Shown: in pieces, positions 13,393 through 20,191 of the stretch
How positions within the stretch are numbered: the stretch's first letter is position 1
Layout of the letters: the number at the start of each line of letters is the position of its first letter
Virus record (IMG/VR): IMGVR_UViG_3300025430_001356
Coordinates: 1-20,191 of that record
Strand: one strand, 5' to 3'
Length of the DNA stretch: 20,191 nucleotides
Source of the DNA: a virus
Program-made: the position numbers and the translations under genes
Notes under the pieces: model-generated
What the model was told of the DNA's origin: nothing
The model's input: the letters and a program-made list of their open reading frames with translations, nothing else
Databases searched by the model: none

Positions 13393-13763
13393 TAATTATC
13401 CTTTGATTCTATACGCGCTCTACCACCGCTATTATACCAAACATGGTATTCATAAAGATACATTTGATATTTTAATGGTTCTAAACTTTTAAAATTTTCG
13501 TCCTCAAAATGATCAGAATACAACTGAATTCTTGGGTCGTCTGGATCGTTGAAATTTACTATGAAGTTACATTTACCGCCATCTAAATTGTCATGAAACT
13601 CCGCCGCCTCATATGTCAATCCTTGAGCATCAAACCATTCGAAGTGCAACCGTTTTGCGATTTGATCAGGTTCATGTGCATTATTCTGCTCTACAAAACT
13701 TATATATAACATAGGTTTTTTATGAATCCACATAATTTCGTCAACCGCAGTTACGGTATACAT
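13392..13763 (-). CDS. Hypothetical protein in the sugar cluster
   Basis: A 123-residue soluble protein from ATG 13763, one base after the previous stop, with GGAAG upstream. A longer frame from 13814 would overlap the neighbour by 50 bases and is less likely. It is aromatic-rich and acidic (FVEQNNAHEPDQ, FNDPDDPRIQLY, YLYEYHVWYNSGG) with no transmembrane segment or signal peptide. I do not recognise a family. The pattern of alternating hydrophobic and charged residues suggests a small beta-rich fold. Its place inside an overlapping string of glycosyltransferase and sugar-nucleotide genes suggests an accessory role there, but nothing in the sequence proves it. Confidence 0.7.
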   Translation of the reverse strand: MYTVTAVDEIMWIHKKPMLYISFVEQNNAHEPDQIAKRLHFEWFDAQGLTYEAAEFHDNLDGGKCNFIVNFNDPDDPRIQLYSDHFEDENFKSLEPLKYQMYLYEYHVWYNSGGRARIESKDN

Positions 13764-13764
13764 A

Positions 13765-14415
13765 TTAGGTAATAACTTCCGGAAGAATTTGATTAAACAA
13801 CGACATGCGAACATGCATAGGATGGTCGGGACAATGAATTAAAAAATCGCCTTTATACCATTGACCGCTAAATCCCATACCATCTAGATTGTTTTTAGCA
13901 CCTTTATTTTTATATAATGGATAATGGTATGCGTTCAAATATCGCTGAGGTACCACTTTAACAACATGCCTGTAATCCTTATATGATTCCATCATAACAC
14001 CTTGTTCAAAATAAGGGTGTCTACTATATTCTCTTTGTTTATCCATAATCATTTGCAACCAAGCTCTACCGTTGTCATCATTCCTGATCACGAAACTATC
14101 AGCCTGAATACCATTAAAATCTGTAGAAATTGTTACAGAAAATCCATCATATAAAAATTCTGTCAGAGGTATATGCCAATTGGTTATCATTGTATCAGTT
14201 CCGCTAAAATGCAGCACCTCGTAATCAGTATTTTTCATAATTTCAAGGCACCATGCTATTTTCTCCCAGCCTATGATAGGTTGAGTAAAATTACTGGTTT
14301 TAGCTAATGCACCGTAGCCGTGTTTTTGAGCATACAATGCACGATTTTTTGTCCAAGTTAAGGCTGCTAACGCTGCATAATTATCGTCATGTGTGGTAAC
14401 AACTGCACATTTCAT
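13765..14415 (-). CDS. GT34-like (GMA12/MNN10-type) glycosyltransferase
   Basis: A 216-residue protein from ATG 14415. The frame extends to 14442, but GGGGGA lies 6 bases before 14415 and the ATG overlaps the previous TGA (ATGA). Order of blocks: CAVVTTHDDNYAALA, YAQKHGYGAL, GWEKIAWCLEIMKNTDYEVL, FNGIQADSFVIRN, FEQGVMMES, VKVVPQRYLNAY and a final HCPDHP. This is the layout of the galactosyl/mannosyl transferase family GT34 (PF05637). The usual W-x-D-x-D metal site reads HFSGTDT here, so the first Asp is replaced while the second (Asp74 from this start) is kept. That may mean altered metal use or a divergent relative. The sugar specificity is unknown. Confidence 0.72.
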   Translation of the reverse strand: MKCAVVTTHDDNYAALAALTWTKNRALYAQKHGYGALAKTSNFTQPIIGWEKIAWCLEIMKNTDYEVLHFSGTDTMITNWHIPLTEFLYDGFSVTISTDFNGIQADSFVIRNDDNGRAWLQMIMDKQREYSRHPYFEQGVMMESYKDYRHVVKVVPQRYLNAYHYPLYKNKGAKNNLDGMGFSGQWYKGDFLIHCPDHPMHVRMSLFNQILPEVIT

Positions 14416-15578
14416 TTTGATTCCCCCGATGTTGTTTGCCATAGAATTAGATTTTTCTTTAGTTCTGAAATTTCAATTAAAGACGTAACATCACCGTTGA
14501 ATTCGTCTCTAACATAACTCCAGCTAGTGTTCATAGCAAAATAATGACCAAAATATATTTCAGATGTTTTAACATATGGACCGTATGTTTTATGCAGATG
14601 CCATTGATAGCCGAGATTTCGTTGAGGATTCAACATCCATTTCACACCAATACCACGACCGTCTCCATGTTGTGTATGCCAATAATTTAGAAATTTTCGA
14701 TCTTCAAATTTTATATCTTTAGCAATTACACCAGTTTTGCTGTCAATTGGTTCTATCCAAATTCCGTCATATATAAGGACTGAATGTTCTCCTGTTGAAC
14801 AATACTCTGCTACGCCATCAAGATTAGAATTTTTAATTACTAATAATTCATCAGTATCAGCATTTATTACTAATTTTGCGCAATATAAATATCGCCATTT
14901 AGCATGCTCTAACATAACGTATTGGCTAAAGTCGCTATCCCATGGGAGATAGGTACCACTTCTACCTTCCCATTCCCATAGTCCTCCGCCCATTACACCA
15001 AATGGTACATCGTAATCAACAACTTTGATCACCATGTCATCTCTCACCAGCTGTTGTTCGAGTAGCTCTGATGTGTAGATTGTGCTGCGATTATTATAAA
15101 GCAATAGTCCTTCAACATTATGTACAGTTTTGTGGTAATCTATCCATTGTTTTAACCAAGAAACTGGGTGATCTTTACTAATAGTTACGATTACCTTTTT
15201 GTTGGCAAATTCTTCATTTGGGTAATTTACTTTGATAACATACGTTCCATATGGTGTTTTTAAAAATAATTCTTGGATCCAGTCATGTGTAGTTAATCTC
15301 ATAACGCACGCTCTATCCATTTCGCTGTATTCCCAACTAATCTGACGACCAATGTTGTCTATGAAAATACAATTCTCATTAATCCATGATGCTGTTGCAT
15401 ATAATGGTGGGCCAACCAACAACAATGTGTCTTTTTGCACTTGTATAGCGTCATTCCAAATTGTATCATAATCATAATTACTATCAAAATTCAACACCCT
15501 GAGCTGCTGTGGTCTAACAGGCTCTCTCTTTTGGTTCCATTCGCGTGGATATATAAATCGGCTAAGGATCTCAGGCAT
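14412..15578 (-). CDS. GT2/GT92-like glycosyltransferase (GT-A fold)
   Basis: A 388-residue protein. The N-terminal 125 residues match nothing I recognise. From 128 the sequence reads KVIVTISKDHPVSWLKQWIDYH (127-149), the KNE..LxEWxxYH start of DUF23/GT92- and Glyco_tranf_2_4-type enzymes. VEGLLLYNN (155-163) follows. INADTDELLV (238-247) is the D-x-D-E nucleotide-sugar site (Asp241, Asp243). FEDRKFLNYW and GIGVKWMLNP follow later. The first start ATG overlaps the previous gene by 8 bases. The likely function is sugar transfer within the phage glycan pathway. The extra N-terminal region may bind the acceptor. Confidence 0.75.
   Translation of the reverse strand: MPEILSRFIYPREWNQKREPVRPQQLRVLNFDSNYDYDTIWNDAIQVQKDTLLLVGPPLYATASWINENCIFIDNIGRQISWEYSEMDRACVMRLTTHDWIQELFLKTPYGTYVIKVNYPNEEFANKKVIVTISKDHPVSWLKQWIDYHKTVHNVEGLLLYNNRSTIYTSELLEQQLVRDDMVIKVVDYDVPFGVMGGGLWEWEGRSGTYLPWDSDFSQYVMLEHAKWRYLYCAKLVINADTDELLVIKNSNLDGVAEYCSTGEHSVLIYDGIWIEPIDSKTGVIAKDIKFEDRKFLNYWHTQHGDGRGIGVKWMLNPQRNLGYQWHLHKTYGPYVKTSEIYFGHYFAMNTSWSYVRDEFNGDVTSLIEISELKKNLILWQTTSGESK
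14422..14427 (-). promoter_or_regulatory. Ribosome binding site deciding the GT34-like start
   Basis: GGGGGA on the - strand is 6 bases upstream of ATG 14415 and inside the end of the preceding gene. It supports the internal ATG over the longer frame beginning at 14442. Confidence 0.55.
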
Positions 15579-16557
15579 CAGCTATTCCATATTTTGTTTT
15601 AAGGTGTCGCATTATCATATGATATGTCATTTCATTTGTAACATCGTCGTTAAACGGGTTTTCTCCCTGCCAACGAAATTTCATTATATTACGATGATTA
15701 AAAAGCTCTTTGCCTGCACGATCTCGTTGTACCATTACGGTACCTCCCCCATATTTGTGCCAGGGATTTTGTACGCCTTTGTGAAACGGTCCGTATGGCA
15801 TCATTCCGTATGGAACTTGGTCACTAGCATGATAATTAAATCTAGCATGGTATCCTCCAGTTTTGCCGGCAACGTATTGCCAGGCCATCCGCCAACATTC
15901 TGCATCACCTCCAAAACTATAATAAATTTCGCAGTTTTCAGTAAAATGCAGCATTAGACTAAGCTGTTTCCAGACTACTGGTTTGTTTAGTAAGAATTGT
16001 CCGCTCTCAAATGGTTCTGCATCATTTGGTTCTATATCAAATACTTGCCATAACTGACCATTGTCATGATACTGATTTGCTCTATCTATACTATAAACGT
16101 CTCTCCAAAACAAACTTCCCTTTGCTGTATATTCTGCATCATCAAATAAATCGAGACAATTTCTAATAGGAAAATTGTCGCCGTCAATCCAAAGATTCTC
16201 TGCATATGCACTTTCTATAACAGCGTGAACCTTTGTACTCCAACCCTTGTTATTACCCCAACGATCCTGATAATCTTTAGCATTAGCTTTAATTTGCTTA
16301 AATTCTATATGTCCTGGCCAACAAGCAGATAACTCATTAATTTCACTTTCATTTAGCTCGCCGGCTCTGTAAAATACTTCAATTGGAATATTAAATTCGT
16401 ACCTTTGTAGTTCTTTTAAAAGAATAAACATTCCTGGAATTTCTGTACGATAACAACTTGTTACGATGCTTCTGCCTGGTAAATATTGCGGCATTGGAAC
16501 AGATGATCTAAGGACATAATCTTTGGCTTGATGTATCTTATCTAAATTAATTTCCAT
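15571..16557 (-). CDS. Mannosyltransferase-like glycosyltransferase (PF11051/MNN1-type)
   Basis: A 328-residue GT-A-type protein. IVTSCYRTE (31-39) opens the domain. KVHAVIESAYAENLWIDGDNFPIRN (109-133) contains the D-x-D metal site Asp125/Asp127 in the context typical of alpha-mannosyltransferases of the MNN1 type (LLLDADNVPLRD). GSLFWRD (147-153) and ESGQFLLNK (184-192) are further family signatures. This family is best known from fungi but is also seen in viruses and bacteria. Its ATG shares one base with the previous TAA. Donor and acceptor are unknown; mannose is only the family association. Confidence 0.8.
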   Translation of the reverse strand: MEINLDKIHQAKDYVLRSSVPMPQYLPGRSIVTSCYRTEIPGMFILLKELQRYEFNIPIEVFYRAGELNESEINELSACWPGHIEFKQIKANAKDYQDRWGNNKGWSTKVHAVIESAYAENLWIDGDNFPIRNCLDLFDDAEYTAKGSLFWRDVYSIDRANQYHDNGQLWQVFDIEPNDAEPFESGQFLLNKPVVWKQLSLMLHFTENCEIYYSFGGDAECWRMAWQYVAGKTGGYHARFNYHASDQVPYGMMPYGPFHKGVQNPWHKYGGGTVMVQRDRAGKELFNHRNIMKFRWQGENPFNDDVTNEMTYHMIMRHLKTKYGIADA

Positions 16558-17411
16558 TATCCGTATCTCTTTTCTATTTCAGGTTTCCACGTTGGTATTC
16601 TGTCCCATTGATGAAGTATTGCATGAATATCACCTGTGCTAGTTCTTGCAAAACTGCCATCCCATGTTGGTTCGGGTTCTAATAAGTTAGGTCTAAAATT
16701 AACAATTTTAGTTGGATCAACTGTTGTGCCTGCTTGACATGCCCAGCCGCTTTCGCTAAAAGCTCGCATGGTTATATTTGACCATGCAACAGTATTCAAC
16801 AACAAATTATACGCAGCTTGATCTGAATTAGCTCTACCACCTGCTCTACAAGTTAACCATATACTTAACCATAAATCTCGCAAGGCAGCAACTGTACCAG
16901 CCTGAACTCCGCAATTCCATATAGGTTGATCTTTAATACGGTTCCATACCATAGGATAACTTCCTTGCATGTTATCTGATCCCCACGGTTCGTCTTTATA
17001 ACAAAGACTTTCGCAGCTAGCAACAATACTATTGTTTCCTATATTTTGCTCAAGCCATTCGCTGGGATTTGTTTGAAATACCACATCTTTTACATCTGTT
17101 GATATTACGTATCTGTAAGAATTTGCAGGAAGTTGATCCAAATAGTACCAAAGATGATAAAACCGTTGAACCACAATGACTAAATCTTGAGACCAATAAT
17201 AGTTCCCGGTATTTGGGTCTGTATTAAACGCCCATACTTTAAATCCCAAGTCTAACAAGCGTTGAACCGTTACTTTGTCACTATTATAAACGATCATTGC
17301 TTTGTCGCCTGTAAATCCGCAGCGATCTATACTATTTGCCCAATATTTGATTTGATCCCAGTTATAGTTAGTGTAGGCTCCAATAATTAGGTCGCGAGAT
17401 GATTGATCCAT
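16557..17411 (-). CDS. GT-A-type glycosyltransferase
   Basis: A 284-residue protein with a nucleotide-sugar transferase layout. DLIIGAYTNYNWDQIKYWAN (7-26) is the first strand, RYVISTDVKDVVFQTNP (100-116) carries the Asp106/Asp109 site resembling TDxRDVxFQ.DP of polysaccharide galactosyl-type transferases, and IWNCGVQAGT (164-173) matches the NxGxxxG block that precedes the acceptor region. No membrane segment. It is the first gene of the sugar block after a 26-base gap, with no clear Shine-Dalgarno sequence. A sigma-70-like promoter candidate lies directly upstream, so the message might be leaderless or translated by coupling to the upstream gene. Confidence 0.75.
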   Translation of the reverse strand: MDQSSRDLIIGAYTNYNWDQIKYWANSIDRCGFTGDKAMIVYNSDKVTVQRLLDLGFKVWAFNTDPNTGNYYWSQDLVIVVQRFYHLWYYLDQLPANSYRYVISTDVKDVVFQTNPSEWLEQNIGNNSIVASCESLCYKDEPWGSDNMQGSYPMVWNRIKDQPIWNCGVQAGTVAALRDLWLSIWLTCRAGGRANSDQAAYNLLLNTVAWSNITMRAFSESGWACQAGTTVDPTKIVNFRPNLLEPEPTWDGSFARTSTGDIHAILHQWDRIPTWKPEIEKRYG

Positions 17412-17420
17412 GATAGATCA

Positions 17421-17450
17421 ATTATATCACACAGCAGTTAAATGTTGCAA
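17421..17450 (-). promoter_or_regulatory. Possible sigma-70-type promoter before the sugar genes
   Basis: On the - strand TTGCAA (17445-17450) and TATAAT (17421-17426) are separated by 18 bases. Nine bases separate the -10 from the ATG at 17411, so the transcript would be leaderless or nearly so. It overlaps the end of the nucleotidyltransferase gene. A chance match is possible. Confidence 0.3.
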
Positions 17451-18205
17451 TTAATACCTAATGGTTGTGCCACACCTATGTTGCACATCATACTGAAAAT
17501 CTTTTTAGAATTTTTTGCTGATAATAGACTTGACAATAATAATTTGGTTCTCTCTTCGTCTTTTACAGCAGTTATCTTGTCTGCATTACGTTGATTCAAC
17601 TCTTTGTCGTTGTTTATCCATTTAGGTTGATCAAAATAAGCAAGTGCCTTAAACCATCTTAGTATTGTAAATGGATCATTATCAATTTTTTCTTGAGCAT
17701 TTGGACAATACTTTATCAAACTGCGAGCCAAATCTGCTTGTCCATTTTGATAATCATATAGATTGCCATCCATATCAACACTCATACTGTTGATAGTTAA
17801 ATCTCGTCTAAAGCTATCAAATTTCCAGCTATCGGTTCTATCAATTTTAATCTTACTATTAACTACCGTCATCTTGTAACTAATACTAGTGACATCTATT
17901 TTTTCGTTGCCAAACACGGCTTTTATTGTTCCGTGTTGTATGCCTTTGGCATCATAATCAATACCTTCCAAATCGAAAATAAAAATTAATTCTGCTGGCT
18001 CTGCATCGGTAGCAAAGTCAACATCCCTTGGTAATTTTCCAAGTAAAAAATCTCGAACAGCTCCTCCTACTACCCTTATATCAAACCCATACTTTCTAAT
18101 AGTTTCGATAGTTTTCCGTATATCTTTGGTAAAAACCTTACTAAAGGTATCCATATCAACTGAATTTTCTATCTCAAACAGATTTTTTATATTTGTTGTA
18201 ATCAT
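17438..18205 (-). CDS. CCA-adding enzyme / poly(A) polymerase head domain protein, short
   Basis: A 255-residue class II nucleotidyltransferase. From ATG 18205: VVGGAVRDFLLGKLPRDVDFAT (45-66) holds the GG..R motif and the metal-binding carboxylates Asp61 and Asp63, IDVTS holds the third (Asp104), RRDLTINSM (134-142) is the ribose-discriminating RRD motif, and NDPFTILRWFKALAYF matches the DPxRxLRxxRFA block. The usual bacterial enzymes are near 400 residues, so the body and tail domains are reduced. No HD domain is present. It would add CCA or A residues to RNA 3' ends, for tRNA repair or RNA tailing. The frame opens at TTG 18220, but ATG 18205 overlaps the gp15 TGA as ATGA and is preferred. 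No tRNA gene is visible in the window. Confidence 0.88.
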   Translation of the reverse strand: MITTNIKNLFEIENSVDMDTFSKVFTKDIRKTIETIRKYGFDIRVVGGAVRDFLLGKLPRDVDFATDAEPAELIFIFDLEGIDYDAKGIQHGTIKAVFGNEKIDVTSISYKMTVVNSKIKIDRTDSWKFDSFRRDLTINSMSVDMDGNLYDYQNGQADLARSLIKYCPNAQEKIDNDPFTILRWFKALAYFDQPKWINNDKELNQRNADKITAVKDEERTKLLLSSLLSAKNSKKIFSMMCNIGVAQPLGINCNI

Positions 18206-20112
18206 AGGGCTATTGTCCAAAAACCTGGTTTATATTCAGTGTCAACTACTGGTGACCAAAAACCGTCGTTCCAAACATACATGCGATTTGAATTAAGATT
18301 CAACACACGTTGCGATGTATTACCATTAGTTAATGAGTTAAAAGTAACTATCCAATTGTTGCCATCAAATGTTACAATATCGTTAGCAGTTGATCTAGAA
18401 TAAAAATTAACAGTTGAATAATTGCTACTGGTTGCAGTTAAATTACTTTGCAGCGGGTCATTCTGATTGACTATGTTAAGTGTTGTATTAACAACATCTA
18501 AAACAATTGTTCCATTTGGTATACCATTACTACTACTAGTTACAAGTTGTCCTGATCGTATAGTTTGATTATTTGCACTTAATTGTATAGTTGTTTGATT
18601 TTCGTACCATTTACCTTGTTGAGTTGTTATAGGTGCAGACAACTCTAGGTTAAAATTGCCCCATGCCTGACTAGTAATAGGTAAACTTTCCGTTAACAAA
18701 TAACGTTGATTATCTGCTGCTGCTGGCAAATTTATACCTGGGCCAGTCGTAGTTGGATCTATAATTGCATTAATTGGTGGTAATGTAGATGACGGAAAAC
18801 TTTCTGAATCCGCTATCCAATAAAGGATATTTTGATCTGTAGGATGTATTTCAATCCAACCTACTAGATCGGAATTAGTTTGAGTTAAATCGTCAACTGT
18901 CTTAAGTCGTATTTGACTAGCATTTGCACCATATTGGCTATAAGGTTTAATTGTGCCGTATAGTTGCAAAAGTTTCCACCACGCTAGGTTGCCTCCTGGG
19001 TAAGTTGTTGCGGTTAAACCTAACGCTGCTAACGATCCTGGCACAACATCTGCAAATGTGTTGTTACCGCCAGTTGTGTTAATGAATTGCATGCTGTTAA
19101 TGTTATAAACTGTACAATTTAGCTTGGTGCCACTGAGAAAGCTTTTTATATCTGCTACAACGTCTGATATTTCAGTATGTGATATAGTGATTTGTATTTC
19201 ATTCCATAGAAATACCATTCCCACAAAAGGTTCTAGATACGGCGCAGCAAATGTTACAGTTGGACTATGTGTAGGGTCTGCTGGAGATCCGTTATCTCCG
19301 CATAAACTCAATGCATATGTAGTAGGGTTAACTCCTGTGACTCGAATGATAGCCTCTCCGGGAGTTGTTATGGTACGGGCCAAGAATTCGTATTCGGTCC
19401 ATTCCATTGCATTGGGAGATTTTGAACCTTCTATAATGTTAGTGATAATTTCCTCAATTAGAACCTGTTTTTTGACTTTAGCAGGTGGATTGATCCATAT
19501 TGGAAATTTAAACTGAATAGTTGCAACATCGATTGGATTATCGGTGCCAATTGGTATACTTCTTGAGCTCCAATTGATATTCTGTTGCATTTCTATATAA
19601 GATAACACTGTCCAATCTATTGGATTGTTCGATGTTTGTATATTCAGTGTTGGATTATACAACACCATTATTTGTTCAAGTAACTGTTCTTTAATATCTT
19701 CGTTGTTGGTCCATATATCAACTTGCATAGTCACATCGTATGGAACAGGCATGTACATATCAACTGTATATCTATTGCCAACTTGGTTAGTATATTGTTG
19801 AGCCTGCTGGTCATATAAACGTTCGTTTACCTGCACAGATCTCGAATATGACGGGTCTTGTCTACGACTGGCATCCATAACAAGACTGCTAATATAACAG
19901 GTAATGAACGGTACTGTTAGTACCTTGTTCTCACTATTACCTCGTACTACCGTGGCGGCTACTCGAGAAGGATCGCCATACCGACATGGTACTTTTAACA
20001 ACTCTTCTGTGTTATTAGGTCCTCCGCGACCAGTTTTAACAGAAAACCCACTAAATGCTCTGATAAACTGTAATCGATACTGTCGTATTTGAGCGGAGAA
20101 CCAATATTGCAT
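18202..20112 (-). CDS. 15: gp15-like tail sheath stabiliser with long C-terminal extension
   Basis: A 636-residue protein. Its first 225 residues follow T4 gp15, the terminator protein that caps tail tube and sheath: YWFSAQIRQYRLQFIRAFSG (3-22), VPCRYGDPSR (41-50), VLTVPFITCYISSL (64-77), YTVDMYMPVPYDVTMQVDIW (115-134), NNEDIKEQLLEQIMVLYNP (136-154), DVATIQFKFPIWINPP (195-210). The same order exists in T4 gp15 (IKMIYELSIFTRYEDDMFQIVEQ, LTFEVNGWMYPP). T4 gp15 is 272 residues. Here about 410 further residues follow, rich in Ser, Thr, Asn and Val, probably beta-rich, ending VWNDGFWSPVVDTEYKPGFW. The function of the extension is unknown. AAGAAGG precedes the ATG. It heads the - strand gene string, away from the head genes. 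Confidence 0.82.
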   Translation of the reverse strand: MQYWFSAQIRQYRLQFIRAFSGFSVKTGRGGPNNTEELLKVPCRYGDPSRVAATVVRGNSENKVLTVPFITCYISSLVMDASRRQDPSYSRSVQVNERLYDQQAQQYTNQVGNRYTVDMYMPVPYDVTMQVDIWTNNEDIKEQLLEQIMVLYNPTLNIQTSNNPIDWTVLSYIEMQQNINWSSRSIPIGTDNPIDVATIQFKFPIWINPPAKVKKQVLIEEIITNIIEGSKSPNAMEWTEYEFLARTITTPGEAIIRVTGVNPTTYALSLCGDNGSPADPTHSPTVTFAAPYLEPFVGMVFLWNEIQITISHTEISDVVADIKSFLSGTKLNCTVYNINSMQFINTTGGNNTFADVVPGSLAALGLTATTYPGGNLAWWKLLQLYGTIKPYSQYGANASQIRLKTVDDLTQTNSDLVGWIEIHPTDQNILYWIADSESFPSSTLPPINAIIDPTTTGPGINLPAAADNQRYLLTESLPITSQAWGNFNLELSAPITTQQGKWYENQTTIQLSANNQTIRSGQLVTSSSNGIPNGTIVLDVVNTTLNIVNQNDPLQSNLTATSSNYSTVNFYSRSTANDIVTFDGNNWIVTFNSLTNGNTSQRVLNLNSNRMYVWNDGFWSPVVDTEYKPGFWTIAL

Positions 20113-20133
20113 AAAATAAAACCTTCTTTAGTA

Positions 20134-20140
20134 TATTTAC
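20134..20140 (-). promoter_or_regulatory. Possible late promoter box before gp15-like gene
   Basis: GTAAATA, followed by TAC, lies 21 bases before the gp15 ATG on the - strand. It matches the late consensus except at one core position. If real it would drive gp15 and perhaps the whole - strand string. The evidence is weak. Confidence 0.25.
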
Positions 20141-20164
20141 CGCAGCATTGGTACCAGCTTATAA

Positions 20165-20191
20165 TTACTGCGCTCCAAGTACTTGTAATGC
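20165..20191 (-). CDS. Possible C-terminal end of an upstream structural gene, partial
   Basis: One - strand frame reads ALQVLGAQ then TAA at 20165-20167, entering from the right edge. In T4 the neck-protein gene 14 precedes gene 15, so a neck protein end is expected here. Eight residues cannot identify it; this is a positional guess only. Confidence 0.3.
   Translation of the reverse strand, partial: ALQVLGAQ

Noticed and set aside
19124-19516. 130-residue open frame on the + strand within the gp15-like gene
   Set aside because: Antisense to a well-supported structural gene; no ribosome site and no recognisable domain.
1-20191. CRISPR array, tRNA genes, insertion sequence or integrase
   Set aside because: No regular spaced repeats, no cloverleaf-like segments noticed and no transposase or integrase motifs in the open frames; a full tRNA scan was not possible by eye.

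Overview
This window looks like part of the genome of a T4-superfamily myovirus (contractile-tailed phage), probably infecting an aquatic bacterium. The left third carries the T4 head-assembly order on the + strand: the tail end of a probable portal gene (gp20), a small conserved protein, a gp67-like acidic core protein, prohead protease gp21, scaffold gp22 and major capsid protein gp23. Gp21, gp22 and gp23 are recognisable from sequence. The host cannot be read from the window. The domain mix (gp22 repeat type, PF11051/GT34-type glycosyltransferases, a small protein ending in an RKSFRARH...GPRWKARYWSC-type tail) resembles marine and freshwater T4-like phages more than enterobacterial T4 itself.

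Layout. (1) 1-5894, + strand: head module, with a tail-fibre/collar-type protein gene unexpectedly placed between the portal-adjacent gene and the core-protein gene. (2) 5921-5954: a perfect 15-bp bidirectional terminator. (3) 5966-7672, - strand: a free-standing Vsr-like (EDxHD) homing endonuclease fused to a GNAT-like domain, with two T4-late-type TATAAATA boxes upstream. (4) 7794-8153, + strand: a small protein with possible gp21 cleavage sites near its N-terminus. (5) 8158-20112, - strand: one long, tightly overlapping gene string. It opens with a gp15-like tail-sheath stabiliser carrying a large C-terminal extension. A short CCA-adding/poly(A)-polymerase-like nucleotidyltransferase follows, then about a dozen sugar genes: three GT-A-type glycosyltransferases, a GT34-like enzyme, an unknown small protein, an SDR epimerase, an FkbM methyltransferase, a split minimal transketolase, an RmlB-like 4,6-dehydratase, another putative glycosyltransferase and a GT4 enzyme.

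How it may work together. Head genes build and mature the capsid, with gp21 cleaving scaffold, capsid and perhaps the 119-aa protein. The sugar genes are joined by 1-8 nt start/stop overlaps and lie downstream of a virion structural gene on the same strand. This suggests coordinated, possibly late, expression of a phage-encoded glycan pathway. Whether the glycan is put on the virion, the host surface or a small molecule cannot be decided from sequence. All functional calls here are from reading motifs by eye; no database search was run.
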